Assembly (NCBI GenBank): GCA_950097015.1
Contig: CATNEN010000038.1
Location: 35,116,501-35,180,500, forward strand
From: Macrostomum hystrix
Lineage: Eukaryota > Platyhelminthes > Macrostomidae
Direction: 5' to 3'
DNA length: 64,000 nt
Numbering within the stretch: position 1 is the first letter of the stretch; every line of letters starts with the position of its first letter. The notes under the pieces are model-generated. The model saw nothing but the letters and a program-made list of their open reading frames with translations, was not told the origin of the DNA and ran no database searches. A program made the position numbers and the translations under genes. Shown here one piece after another: positions 48,262 through 60,329 of the stretch.

Positions 48262-48475
48262 GGGGCCGCATTCATTTCGGTGGCGCAGCCGCGGAGAGAA
48301 GGCTTTGGGGCTTGTCCTATAATTTACGGCCATGAGGGCCAACCTCCAAGGCACAGTGAGAGTGTACACTGCCTGACGATGAGAAATGCATGCGACGGTA
48401 TTTGAGCTCAGGATTCAGCGGAATGGGCAGAATAGCCTCATCGCTAGCTGCGGATCTACTGTCAATTTTACGCCA
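48262..48475 (-). repeat. Dispersed repeat R1, copy B (inverted)
   Basis: The complement matches copies A and C in the same block order (CCGCAGC start, ATTCTGCCCATT, ATACCGT, GGCAGTGTACACTCTCACTG, AAGCCTTCTCTCCGCGG, AATGAATGCGGCC end), with an internal deletion of about 50 bp. Confidence 0.8.
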
Positions 48476-48482
48476 TTGACAA

Positions 48483-48677
48483 CTAAGTGATAAGTAACGG
48501 TGGAAATTCCCCCCTGACAATTTTGTGCTGCACCCGAACGGAGCAACGCAAGCACACGAAACTCAAGAACACGGACCAACTTTTTGTTGCGCATCTTCTG
48601 AAACAAGAATCAAGTCGCCAGCTCTTTAGACAGTCGAGATATTCAATGTTTCTGGTCGAAGGTCTAGTGTATTTCAT
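48483..48677 (-). pseudogene. F-box-like fragment next to R1 copy B
   Basis: 64 codons on the minus strand. The segment STRNIEYLDCLKSWRLDSC parallels the TRIVEYLDC core of the other fragments and continues with FRRCATKSW, resembling an F-box helix 3. No upstream splice context is clear. Probably a decayed copy. Confidence 0.35.
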
Positions 48678-48679
48678 AC

Positions 48680-49696
48680 ACCCCTACACAAATTAGCACT
48701 GCGCCTCAGTGTGGCCTTGCCAGGCCGCCAAAATTGATCAGCATGTCACCCGAGTGTGCCTGCATCATCTCCGTCTTCGGTGGTCACCTGCCTCTATCTA
48801 GACGGATTTGCTGGACCTTCAAGGGCTTCAACAGGTGGAAATGGGCAACTATGGACACCCTGACGCGAATTTCTCCAATTTCACTGATCAAGCCTATAAA
48901 TATTAGTAGGGTAAATTTTCCCCTTGGTATAAAAACGGGCGGCAAAATGGCTTGGTAGTCCTACTGTTATAAATTTTTGTTACATGACGTGCAATTAGTT
49001 TTACTGGTAAAGTAGATTTTTCATAGCTAGATGTTTAACTACCTACACTTATATATTCAATCACTAAAACACAGTATAACCTTGTACATAAAGGCAGGAG
49101 TCACTACTACACTTGGAGTTTGGATTTTGGACACTATAATTGACACCTAGCAACGGATGACTGCGCGGACCATAATTAATTATGCGTTAAGAATTAAACT
49201 TATAGTTGAAGCAAGACATTCGTATTATAAAATCCCACTCGATCAAGTTCTGTACACATAAAAAGTACATGAAATGACATAATCGCATTACAATTACAAT
49301 AATTATCAACCGCGCAAGACACCCGTAATTACACCGGGTATACAAATCTCGGAGTGTCAACAAGTGCGACATGATCAGCAGGTCGCAATAGCTCGAATAT
49401 GATGATCTGTAAATGTCAAATGGGGATATTATTTCATCGACAGATGGCCTAAGATAAAAATGAATCAAAACGAAAAAAAAGTTGACTTCTAATGTAAATA
49501 TTTACCCAATTACTTTCTGCGACTATAATTTCTGGGCTTTTAAGAAGCTTAAAGCATTGCAGAGAATAACACTATCTTTATATATCTCTCTATTCATTTC
49601 CATTCACTCATTCGAATATTCTTAAAACCTGTCTGATAATATAATATTATGAACAGACATGACTAATCAGACTAAGAGAAAATTTACCCGGACAGT
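48680..49696. other. Unique spacer, no supported gene
   Basis: A 74-codon plus-strand frame (48734-48958) and a 93-codon minus-strand frame (49187-49468) lack any recognisable feature. I see no RNA gene. Confidence 0.45.
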
Positions 49697-52125
49697 CAAA
49701 CCTACCAGACTGACAAACCTACCAGACTGACAAACCTACCAGACTGCCAAACCTACCAGACTGACAAACCTACCAGACTGCCAAACCTACCAGACTGAAA
49801 AACCTACCAGACTGCCAAACCTACCAGACTGCCAAACCTACCAGACTGCCAAACCTACCAGACTGACAAACCTACCAGACTGCCAAACCTACCAGACTGC
49901 CAAACCTACCAGACTGCCAAACCTACCAGACTGACAAACCTACCAGACTGACAAACCTACCAGACTGCCAAACCTACCAGACTGCCAAACCTACCAGACT
50001 GACAAACCTACCAGACTGCCAAACCTACCAGACTGTCAAACCTACCAGACTGTCAAACCTACCAGACTGACAAACCTACCAGACTGCCAAACCTACCAGA
50101 CTGCCAAACCTACCAGACTGCCAAACCTACCAGACTGCCAAACCTACCAGACTGCCAAACCTACCAGACTGACAAACCTACCAGACTGCCAAACCTACCA
50201 GACTGCCAAACCTACCAGACTGCCAAACCTACCAGACTGCCAAACCTACCAGACTGACAAACCTACCAGACTGCCAAACCTACCAGACTGCCAAACCTAC
50301 CAGACTGCCAAACCTACCTGAGTGCCAAACCTACCAGACTGCCAAACCTACCAGACTGCCAAACCTACCAGACTGTCAAACCTACCAGACTGACAAACCT
50401 ACCAGACTGCCAAACCTACCAGACTGCCAAACCTACCAGACTGACAAACCTACTTGACTGCCAAACCTACCTGAGTGCCAAACCTACCAGACTGCCAAAC
50501 CTACCAGACTGACAAACCTACCAGACTGTCAAACCTACCAGACTGACAAACCTACCAGACTGCCAAACCTACCAGACTGCCAAACCTACCAGACTGACAA
50601 ACCTACTTGACTGCCAAACCTACCAGACTGCCAAACCTACCAGACTGACAAACCTACCAGACTGCCAAACCTACCAGACTGCCAAACCTACCAGACTGCC
50701 AAACCTACCAGACTGACAAACCTACCAGACTGACAAACCTACCAGACTGCCAAACCTACCAGACTGCCAAACCTACCAGACTGACAAACCTACCAGACTG
50801 ACAAACCTACCAGACTGTCAAACCTACCAGACTGACAAACCTACCAGACTGCCAAACCTACCAGACTGCCAAACCTACCAGACTGACAAACCTACTTGAC
50901 TGCCAAACCTACCAGACTGCCAAACCTACCAGACTGACAAACCTACCAGACTGCCAAACCTACCAGACTGCCAAACCTACCAGACTGCCAAACCTACCAG
51001 ACTGACAAACCTACCAGACTGACAAACCTACCAGACTGCCAAACCTACCAGACTGACAAACCTACCAGACTGCCTAACCTACCAGACTGACAAACCTACC
51101 AGACTGACAAACCTACCAGACTGACAAACCTACCTGACTGACAAACCTACCAGACTGCCAAACCTACAAGACTGTCAAACCTACCAGACTGCCAAACCTA
51201 CCTGACTGACAAACCTACCAGACTGACAAACCTACCAGACTGACAAACCTACCAGACTGCCAAACCTACCAGACTGCCAAACCTACCAGACTGACAAACC
51301 TACTTGACTGCCAAACCTACCTGAGTGCCAAACCTACCAGACTGCCAAACCTACCAGACTGACAAACCTACCAGACTGTCAAACCTACCAGACTGACAAA
51401 CCTACCAGACTGCCAAACCTACCAGACTGCCAAACCTACCAGACTGACAAACCTACTTGACTGCCAAACCTACCAGACTGCCAAACCTACCAGACTGACA
51501 AACCTACCAGACTGCCAAACCTACCAGACTGCCAAACCTACCAGACTGCCAAACCTACCAGACTGACAAACCTACCAGACTGACAAACCTACCAGACTGC
51601 CAAACCTACCAGACTGCCAAACCTACCAGACTGACAAACCTACCAGACTGACAAACCTACCAGACTGTCAAACCTACCAGACTGACAAACCTACCAGACT
51701 GCCAAACCTACCAGACTGCCAAACCTACCAGACTGACAAACCTACTTGACTGCCAAACCTACCAGACTGCCAAACCTACCAGACTGACAAACCTACCAGA
51801 CTGCCAAACCTACCAGACTGCCAAACCTACCAGACTGCCAAACCTACCAGACTGACAAACCTACCAGACTGACAAACCTACCAGACTGCCAAACCTACCA
51901 GACTGACAAACCTACCAGACTGCCTAACCTACCAGACTGACAAACCTACCAGACTGACAAACCTACCAGACTGACAAACCTACCTGACTGACAAACCTAC
52001 CAGACTGCCAAACCTACAAGACTGTCAAACCTACCAGACTGCCAAACCTACCTGACTGACAAACCTACCAGACTGACAAACCTACCAGACTGACAAACCT
52101 ACCTGACTGCCAAACCTACCAGACA
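49697..52125. repeat. 17-bp minisatellite, about 143 copies
   Basis: Unit CAGACTGCCAAACCTAC with GCC/GAC/GTC and CTTGACTG variants. The order of variants from about 50450 to 51240 recurs from about 51300 to 52090, offset 850 bp or exactly 50 units. It lies directly downstream of the GH35 gene and may fall within its 3' UTR. Confidence 0.97.
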
Positions 52126-52139
52126 GTCAAGTTTGGACC

Positions 52140-52295
52140 AGACCATCCTACACAGTCTTCCGAACCTACCCAGTCTACCGAACCTACCCCAGTCTACCGA
52201 ACCTACTCCAGAATACCGAACCTACCCAGTCTACCGAACCTACCCAGTCTACCGAACCTACCCCAGTCTACCGAACCTACTCCAGAATACCGAAC
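52140..52295. repeat. Short array CCGAACCTACCCCAGTCTA
   Basis: About 8 units of 18-19 bp, ending just after the GH35 stop codon; a CCTACC core is shared with the neighbouring 17-bp array. Confidence 0.85.
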
Positions 52296-52305
52296 CAACG
52301 AGAAA

Positions 52306-55300
52306 TCAAACCTCATTTTCTCCGTTTCGCAGCAGCGGAGCTGGTACATAGAGGGTCATCTGAGGCCCCGCCTCTGTCCAGTAGCGTCCCAGATTGAAGC
52401 CGTTAACAAATGCTACACCCTTACACCAAGCAGACATGTCTAGAAAAGTATCTGCAGTTGGGTCCCTGTCCAGTGTCAGCACCGCTCGATACAGTCCAGG
52501 CCGGTGCGTTGGCAAATCATTTGTCTTCGAAATTGGTAGCCAAGCGTTGCGCCTGACGGAGGCCTTGGCCATGAATGCGGAATCGAACCTCAGACTGTAC
52601 ATCTTGTAGCTGGGCACCGGTCGATCGTTAATGAGCAATCGGCCAACAGTCTGCAGGTGTTCCGCATTCACGGAATGCCAACTAGCCAGGCCTTTGCGCT
52701 GGGCGTTGGCTTCAATAGGCGACTGAAATCCGTCTGAGCCGGCACCGCCAGATGATCGACCCAGGCTTTCTACAAGAAGGTCTAGAGTGTTCCTGGTGTC
52801 AGTGTCAGCTGTGGCTGGCAGGATATGAGCTCGTTTCAAGCTCAGATGCCTCTGAGCCGGCTGCTGCTTCTGCACCTGTTGCTGTCGGTGATGCTGCTGG
52901 GGAATGGCACCTACAAGCAGGCCAGAGTTCGAATCCGCTGGGTCTGGCGGCTGGCCGTTAATTAGCACCTGCGAAAACCGCAACAGGTGAGATGTGTACA
53001 CAGTGCACAGAAAACTGTGTGAATAGAGCATAAATAAACTCACACCTGTCTAGTACTAGATGTGTGAACTGAATGGGTAGATGTGTGAACAGAATGGGAT
53101 AGATGTGTGAACTGAATGTGTAGATTTGTGAACGGAATGGGTAGATGTGTGAACAGAATGGGTAGATGTGTGAACAGAATGGGATAGATGTGTGAACTGA
53201 ATGTGTAGATTTGTGAACGGAATGGGTAGATGTGTGAACTGAATGTGTGGATTTGTGAACGGAATGGGTAGATGTGTGAACTGAATGGGTAGATGTGTGA
53301 ACGGAATGGGTAGATGTGTGAACTGAATGGGTAGATGTGTGAACAGAATGGGATAGGGAGCAAAGAACTTACCAGGCCCCAATCTGCAACGTATCCATCA
53401 ACGTTGACAACCTGGGCAGACCTGAAAGTTGATCTGTACACAATGAAACCGAAGCTCTGGTCAATGTCCTCCATGAATTTGGCAGTCTCGAACAGCTTCG
53501 GATCCTAAATCGTTGTTTCATGAATATAATTGACAGATTCAATGCAGTACAATTTTAGTCTTATAATTGTGAGTAGGAAAAAAGTGAACCACTCACCTCA
53601 ACAAGATTAATGAGCTCGGACCAACTTAGACTGGCGACAATGCTCAGATTTCCTGTATGAAAGATAATGTAACAATAGTGCGCTGGAATTTTTGGGATAA
53701 ACCACAGAAATGAGACTGGGGAGAGTTAAAATAGGGAAGAGATGAGATACGGGAGAGTTGAGACAGGGGAGAGATGAGACAGTGGAGAAATGAGACACGG
53801 GGAGATGAGACCTAATCAACGATAGGAACTGATGTACATTAGCTATGCCTAATCAGGGGACAGATGAGACAGGGGAGAGACGAGATAGGGGAGAGATGAG
53901 ACAGGGGAGAGATGAGACAGGGGAGAGATGAGACACGGGAGAGATGAGACAGGGGAGAGATGAGACACGGGAGAGATGAGACAGGGAGAGATGAGACAGG
54001 GGAGAGATGAGACAGGGGAGAGATGAGACAGTGGAGAAATGAGATACGGGAGAGTTGAGACCTAATCAACGATAGGAACTGATGTACATTAGCTAGACCT
54101 AATCAACGATAGGAACTGATGTACATTAGCTATGCCTAATCAACGATAGGAACTGATGTACATTAGCTATGCCTAATCAACGATAGGAACTGATGTACAT
54201 TAGCTATGCCTAATCAACGATAGGAACTGATGTACATTAGCTATGCCTAATCAGGGGACAGATGAGACAGGGGAGAGACGAGATAGGGGAGAGATGAGTC
54301 AGGGGAGAGATGAGACAGGGGAGAGATGAGACACGGGAGAGATGAGACAGGGGAGAGATGAGACACGGGAGAGATGAGACAGGGGAGAGATGAGACAGGG
54401 GAGAGATGAGACAGGGGAGAGATGAGACACGGGAGAGATGAGACAGGGGAGAGATGAGACAGGGGAGAGATGAGACACGGGAGAGATGAGACACGGGAGA
54501 GATGAGACACGGGAGAGATGAGACACGGGAGAGATGAGACACGGGAGAGATGAGACACGGGAGAGATGAGACACGGGAGAGATGAGACACGGGAGAGATG
54601 AGACACGGGAGAGATGAGACACGGGAGAGATGAGACACGGGAGAGATGAGACACGGGAGAGTTAAGACAGGGGAAAGATGAGACAGGGAAGAGATGAGAC
54701 AGGGAAGAGATGAGACAAGGGAGAGATGAGACAGCGGAGAGATGAGACAGCGGAGAGATGAGACAGGGAAGAGATAAGACGCTGGGAGAGATGAAACAGG
54801 GGAGAGATGAGACAGGAAAGAGATGAGAGGCAGGGAGAGATGAGACACAGGGAGAGATGAGACACAGGGGAGAGATGAGACAGGGAGAGATGAGACAGGG
54901 GAGAGATGAGACATGTAAGGCAGGCGTGCTCCTTGGGGAGACTGTGGCTAATCAATAATGGGACCGCAAGTCGCAGACCGTAGGCCATGACTTTGCCAGC
55001 CGTGCCAATTGGTGATTTCAGCTCGGACTCAGCTCGCAGTCGGTCAGCCAGCCCGTTGACTCCGTCAGGTTTGGTTTGATTTTCCATCGCCATGGTAACA
55101 GCAGCGGCTATTAGTCGATACTTATCCGTAGTCCGGCTGCCCCATTCGGTCACGGGGCTGTCCCAGTCGTGACTAGTTGCCACTAATCTGGCGCCTAGGA
55201 AGCCAAAATTGGTGCCCCCGTTGAACATGTGTACACACAGGCTAGCTCGCATAGGTCCCAACAGTTTTCTAATTAGGTCAGCCAGAGCGTCCGGCCTGAT

Positions 55301-58300
55301 CACGTCTGTGCGATCCAGGGCGCCCCAGGTCAGGTGACCGCCTGACCAGAGCTCGGACACAAAAATTGGCAGATTGCGATCCCAGGCCTAGGTGAAAAAC
55401 GTTTGAAGTCAGAATTATGAAAATTACATTGAAGCGTAATGACACAAGACAATGTCACGAAACACAGATGACGTCACAAGAAACAGATGACGTCACAAGA
55501 CACAGACAGATGACGTCACAAGAAACAGATGACGTCACATGACACAGATAACGTGACAAGGCATAGATAACGTGACAAGAAACAGACGCTGTCACAATAC
55601 ACAGATAATGTCACAAGACACACGACGTTAAAAGACACAGGCGACGCCACAATACACAGATAACGTCACAAGACACAGATAACGTCACAAGACACAGATA
55701 ACGTCACAAGACACAGATAACGTCACAAGACACAGATAACGTCACAAGAAACAGACGACGTCACAAGAAACAGACGACGTCAAAAGACACAGACGACGCC
55801 ACAATACACAGATAACGTCACAAGACAGACGATGTTACAAGACACAGATGACATCACGAGACACAGATAACGTCACAATACACAGATAACGTCCCAAGAC
55901 AGACGATGTTACAAGACACAGATGACGTCACGAGACACAGATAACGTCACAATACACAGACGACGTCACAAGACGCAGATGACATCTAAAGACAAAGTTA
56001 AGGTAGAAGAAGAATCCGAGGTTATAAGAAATAAGAAGACACGAAAAGAAGACAAGGTCACAAGAAGAAGTAAATGTCAAATGACAATGTTTAAGTTCAC
56101 ACACGACGAACCTAGGGGGGGGGGTCACAAAACATACTCAAGGTCAAAGGACGCAAGGATCAGGGGAATCGGTCAAGGTCACAAGGCAGTCAATGTCACG
56201 TGACTAGAGAAATTGTCGAGAAGTCAATAGCACGTGGACTAATATTTTAACAGGCAGTTGCTAACCTGCAACTGTGAGATCATCCGGCGACCCTCAAGGG
56301 CTCGATTGAAATTGATGCCGACAAAGTCGCCTTCTAGTCGGCGATGCCGACCGATACCATCAGCGGACTCGCTGGCGTAGAACGCCTCTCTGGCGCCGTA
56401 CTTGCGCAGTGTGGCGCGCAGAAAGTGCAAATACTGCCAACTGTCCCCAAAGCTGCCGTACTCATGCTCAACCTGTATGGCTATGATGGGGCCATTGCCA
56501 GCTGCCGAGGCCTGCAGATCAGCCAGTTGGTGCATCAACACCTGATAATAGCTGTCCACTGCCATGGTGAAGCCCATGTACATGCTACGTACACGCATGT
56601 TCGCGTCCTTCAGTAGCCATCTAAACAAATGGCATGAGATTGGGAGCCTTCAGGGAAGTGAAACTTCAGGCAAGTGAAACTTCAGGCAAGTGAAACTTCA
56701 GGGAAATGAAACTTCAGGCAAGTGAAACTTCAGGCAAGTGAAACTTCAGGCAAGTGAAACTTTAGGGAAATGAAACTTCAGGCAAGTGAAACTTCAGGCA
56801 AGTGAAACTTCAGGGAAATGAAACTTCAGGCAAGTGAAACTTCAGGCAAGTGAAACTTTAGGAAAGTGAAACTTCAGGCAAGTGAAAGTTCAGGCAACTG
56901 AAACTTCAGGGAAGTAAAGCTTCAGGGAAGTGAAACTTCAGGGAAGTAAGGCTTCAGGGAAGTGAAACTTCAGGAGGAAAGTGAAACTTCAGGCAAGTGA
57001 AACTTCAGGGAAGTGAAACTTCAGGGAAGTGAAACTTCAGGCAAATGAAAGTTCAGGCAACTGAAACTTCAGGGAAGTAAAGCTTCAGGGAAGTGAAACT
57101 TCAGGAAAGTGAAGCTTCAGGGAAGTGAAACTTTTGGGATTTGAACTTCAGCGAATTAAAAGTTCAGGGAAGTGAAAATTTCGAGGAAGCAATAAAATTT
57201 CTTAATTCACATAAAAGAAGTGTAAATCTGAGGAAAAATTCGCTCACCCCGGCAATCCGCCAAAGTCGATCTGGGAACCAACGAACGGTCCCAGTCTGAG
57301 AATGACGTGAAGTCCAACCGACTGTGCCAGTTTGATAAACTTCCTGTAAATAAAAACCAAATGGCATTAAAATAAAATTTTAATTTTAATTATAATTTTT
57401 AATTCTTTACTCACCTAACATTAAAATCGCCATGAAAGTTGAAGCTTCCTTTAGTCTTCTCGTGCAAATTCCATGGAATGCAGCTAGTTGAAATAAAAAA
57501 AAATATCATTTCGTTTTGGCAACAGTCTACTAACAGTAGAAACAAAAACATTTTTTGCCAAATTTTATTCACTCACGTGTCAACAGTGTTGAAGCCGGCC
57601 GCTTTGAGCAGCAGAAGGCGGTGGCGCCAGTACTTGCGGTGCACTCGAAAGTAGTGAATTGTGCCAGAGATTATCTGCAGAGGCCGGCCTTTCAGGTAGA
57701 ATTGCCGATTTTTGTAGCTTAGGCTGGGCTGTTTTTAAAAGAGTAACATACTAACATAGAGAATTTGTCAAGAAATGAAAGTTAGCTTTCTATTAGTAAC
57801 AAAATGCAAATATCAAGGTACAAAATTAAAAAGTATCACGTTGAAAGTCACCAGAAAAAATAGTTTAAGTCTTTGTATACTTGTATGACAGTATTTTATA
57901 TATTTTAGACATTATAGAATTTGCAAATATTTAGACATTATTCAATTTATTTAAAAAAATTCAAGTTAATAGGCCTACATAAATCTAAAACTCAGGTATA
58001 CTTCTGAATGTATGCACGAGTCTAAAATTAACTCATGAGAAAAAAAACTTTTTTACAAGTTTTTGAACAAATATCTTCAAGCTCATGAAACTTTAATAGG
58101 GAAAGGAAAAATAATTGAAATGAATAGTTCTTAATCCAGTACAAAATGATGGCCAATTTCAGAAGTTTTAGGGCATAGTCTCAGTACACTTGAAATACTG
58201 CATCAACAAATAGAAATACTGCATCAGTCAATTGAACTACAGCATCAATCAATTGAACTACAGCATCAATCAATTGAACTATAGCATCAATCAATTGAAA

Positions 58301-58803
58301 TACTGCATCAATCAATTGAAATACTGCATCAATCAATTGAAATACTGCATCAATCAATTGAAATACTGCATCAATCAATTGAAATACTGCATCAATCCAT
58401 TGTTCTATGTAGGCCTATCCATGACCATGGCACAAAATTAGGAAATTCCATGGCAAACAATAAAACTATAAAGTCATTTAAAGCTAATATATCGATTTAT
58501 TATTAAGTTGATAATTAATATTATCTTCTGCAAACAGCTACATGACTAAAATAGTTATACCTTGGATTTCATCATCATTGTTTTTTACAAATAGGTTAGA
58601 TTGACAGCAAATTCAATAATGTCAGACAAAAGTATAATAAGCAATTGTCTTACCTGATCTGCTGCCAATTCTTTGCTCAGTGGAAAACCATCATTTATTA
58701 AGTCTGTGTAGTCCACATAAATAAAGAGCAAACCAAACAATAAAACTAGAAATAGAAAAGTCCATGCAATTCGATTGTATCGAAATCTTATTGGATTACT
58801 CAT
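52306..58803 (-). CDS. Beta-galactosidase-like GH35 glycosidase, membrane-anchored, nine exons
   Basis: Exons: 58654-58803, 57577-57728, 57415-57483, 57248-57343, 56266-56620, 54979-55387, 53597-53652, 53373-53504, 52306-52968. All GT-AG junctions keep frame and give 693 residues, close to the GLB1-like family. Residues about 13-31 form a signal anchor after a basic N terminus, so a type II membrane or Golgi/lysosome protein is likely. GH35 marks: SGTIHYFRV (exon 2), IPWNLHE (3), RLGPFVGSQIDFGGLP (4), VEHEYGS with the acid/base Glu209 (5), VFVSELWSGG-type nucleophile motif Glu286, then FNGGTNFGF (6), and the terminal beta-domain with NLGRYW (9). The usual SEWD-type motif reads SQID, an unusual Glu-to-Gln change. 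The exon 6 donor (ACG|GTCTGC) is weak. GAG|GTTTGA at the stop could be a donor to a further exon. Long introns hold arrays. Confidence 0.92.
53045..53350. repeat. 21-bp intronic array (GH35 intron 8)
   Basis: Unit TAGATGTGTGAACGGAATGGG with ACAGAAT and TGTGTAGATT variants, about 14 copies, ending 23 bp from the exon 8 boundary. Confidence 0.95.
53700..54925. repeat. 16-bp array interrupted by a 37-bp array (GH35 intron 6)
   Basis: Purine-rich unit GGGAGAGATGAGACAC fills most of the intron. At 54060-54250 it is interrupted by about five copies of a 37-bp unit (CCTAATCAACGATAGGAACT plus GATGTACATTAGCTATG). The junction AATCAGGGGACAGATGAGAC occurs at 53851 and again at 54249, so array and interruption were duplicated together. 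Confidence 0.93.
55440..55985. repeat. 19-bp intronic array with CRE sites (GH35 intron 5)
   Basis: Unit of about 19 bp, GACACAGATAACGTCACAA. Several units read GATGACGTCACAAG and so contain the full CRE palindrome TGACGTCA; other variants include GACGACG. Confidence 0.92.
56640..57175. repeat. 16-bp intronic array (GH35 intron 4)
   Basis: Unit GGCAAGTGAAACTTCA / GGGAAGTGAAACTTCA, about 33 copies, between exons 5 and 4. Confidence 0.95.
58195..58400. repeat. 21-bp intronic array (GH35 intron 1)
   Basis: Unit GCATCAATCAATTGAAATACT with ACTACA variants, about 9-10 copies. CAATTG is a palindrome in each unit. Confidence 0.93.
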
Positions 58804-60329
58804 TGCTTAGAGTGACTCATGTGTCATGTAGGCCTACGAAGCATCAGGTATGAAAAAAAACTTTGCTAGCTAGTACGATCGAAACACTTTTAATGTTAGG
58901 CCTAAATCTTCCAAGAATGCAAGAAGGCCGAACTATAATTATAAGACTCACTAGCTAGTAAAAAGTCCAAAAACTATAAAACCCTGTCTCGTTTGACTGA
59001 TTTATTGATTTAATATTTATTTAAAGTCTAATATTAAGGGTCAGAACTTATAAATTTTTCCTTTTTCTTGCTTATACTTGATATCTAGCAACTTGTAACT
59101 TGCAGATGCAGTTGTAAATGTTAATGCAGACTTTAAAATGTTAGAAACGTTGTTTCAAAATACCGTCTTGCTATAAATTTTAGAGATATATGTTAGTTGG
59201 TTTCCAGGAATGAACATTAACTAGACAAAAGTCCATTAGTAAGTCTTAACTCTAAAGCATAAAAGGCAACTGGCAACATAAAGGACAATAAGTAGAAAAT
59301 GCAGAAGGAACGTTTCTAAGAAAAAATGAAGATTAAATATCCTACATCAAATACGATCAGTCTACTAAACGGAAGTCATTTTTAATTCCGGAATATTATA
59401 TTAAGTGCTATATTAAGAGCTTGATGACCATTTATCAGGCTGTATCTGGAAAATGAAGGTTTACTATTTGCAGCTGAATATTAGCTCGTAGCTTAAGCCC
59501 CTGTGCTACTATGTAGTAACATAAATTAGATTTCGAATTCCAGAAAATTTCTTATTATGCTTATACATATAATGCTTTATGCAGAGATAACTAAGCTCTA
59601 TAAATATTCGATAATCAAACTTTTTATTTCCAAAGCAATTTCGATATTACTTAGACGCATCATTGAATTCCGTGCCGGGCGACATCAAGCGCATTTTAGA
59701 GGCGCTGACCGACAGACGCTTCGACGCTGCGAACTTTTTAATTCGTCTACCTCGGCGGTTGCTGGTTACCTAATTTGATGGTCGCACCCATGCAGGCTCT
59801 GTTGTGTTGTAGCTGTGAGGTTGTAGCTGTGAGGTGCTGTGAGGAGCAAAATAAGATCCGCAAAATAAGAAGCTGATGAAGAAGTATTGTTCGGATGATT
59901 CTTATGACGTCAGCCCTTTCAAGGACTAATTGTCGTGGCAATTTTTTATAATTGAATTGCATAAATCTAGATATATATAATTCACTAAATTGATAGGAAG
60001 TTCGGGATAGAGTTTTATGCTTACATGTGCTCATGTCTGAATAGTTCTGAAAATGGCCAATCAGTTAATTACATTGATCCTTCAATTACTGATCTCTGTT
60101 TTTTATTATAACTATAGGATAAACTATAGCCAAACAGACAGGCCTAATAATGTGCAGCAAATGACAATTAACAGAGCCGAGCAGGAATGTAATCAGGTGC
60201 CATCTGTCTGTGAATTTCATAATTATAACGGCCCTTTGAACTGCATACATATAAAAATCATGTATCGGGGGCTCAATTACAAAATTTCGATCGTTGCTGA
60301 GATCCATTTCATTCGGTATACTGTTAAAA
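58804..60329. other. AT-rich spacer between GH35 and receptor genes
   Basis: The two genes are divergent, so both promoters should lie here. Two TAGGCCTA palindromes (58829, 58897) sit just upstream of the GH35 start codon. Several small frames (59557-60034) have no recognisable content. Confidence 0.5.

Noticed and set aside
48734-48958. Possible last exon of the GH35 gene or a small gene
   Set aside because: Neither strand gives the expected C-terminal GH35 residues or any recognisable motif.
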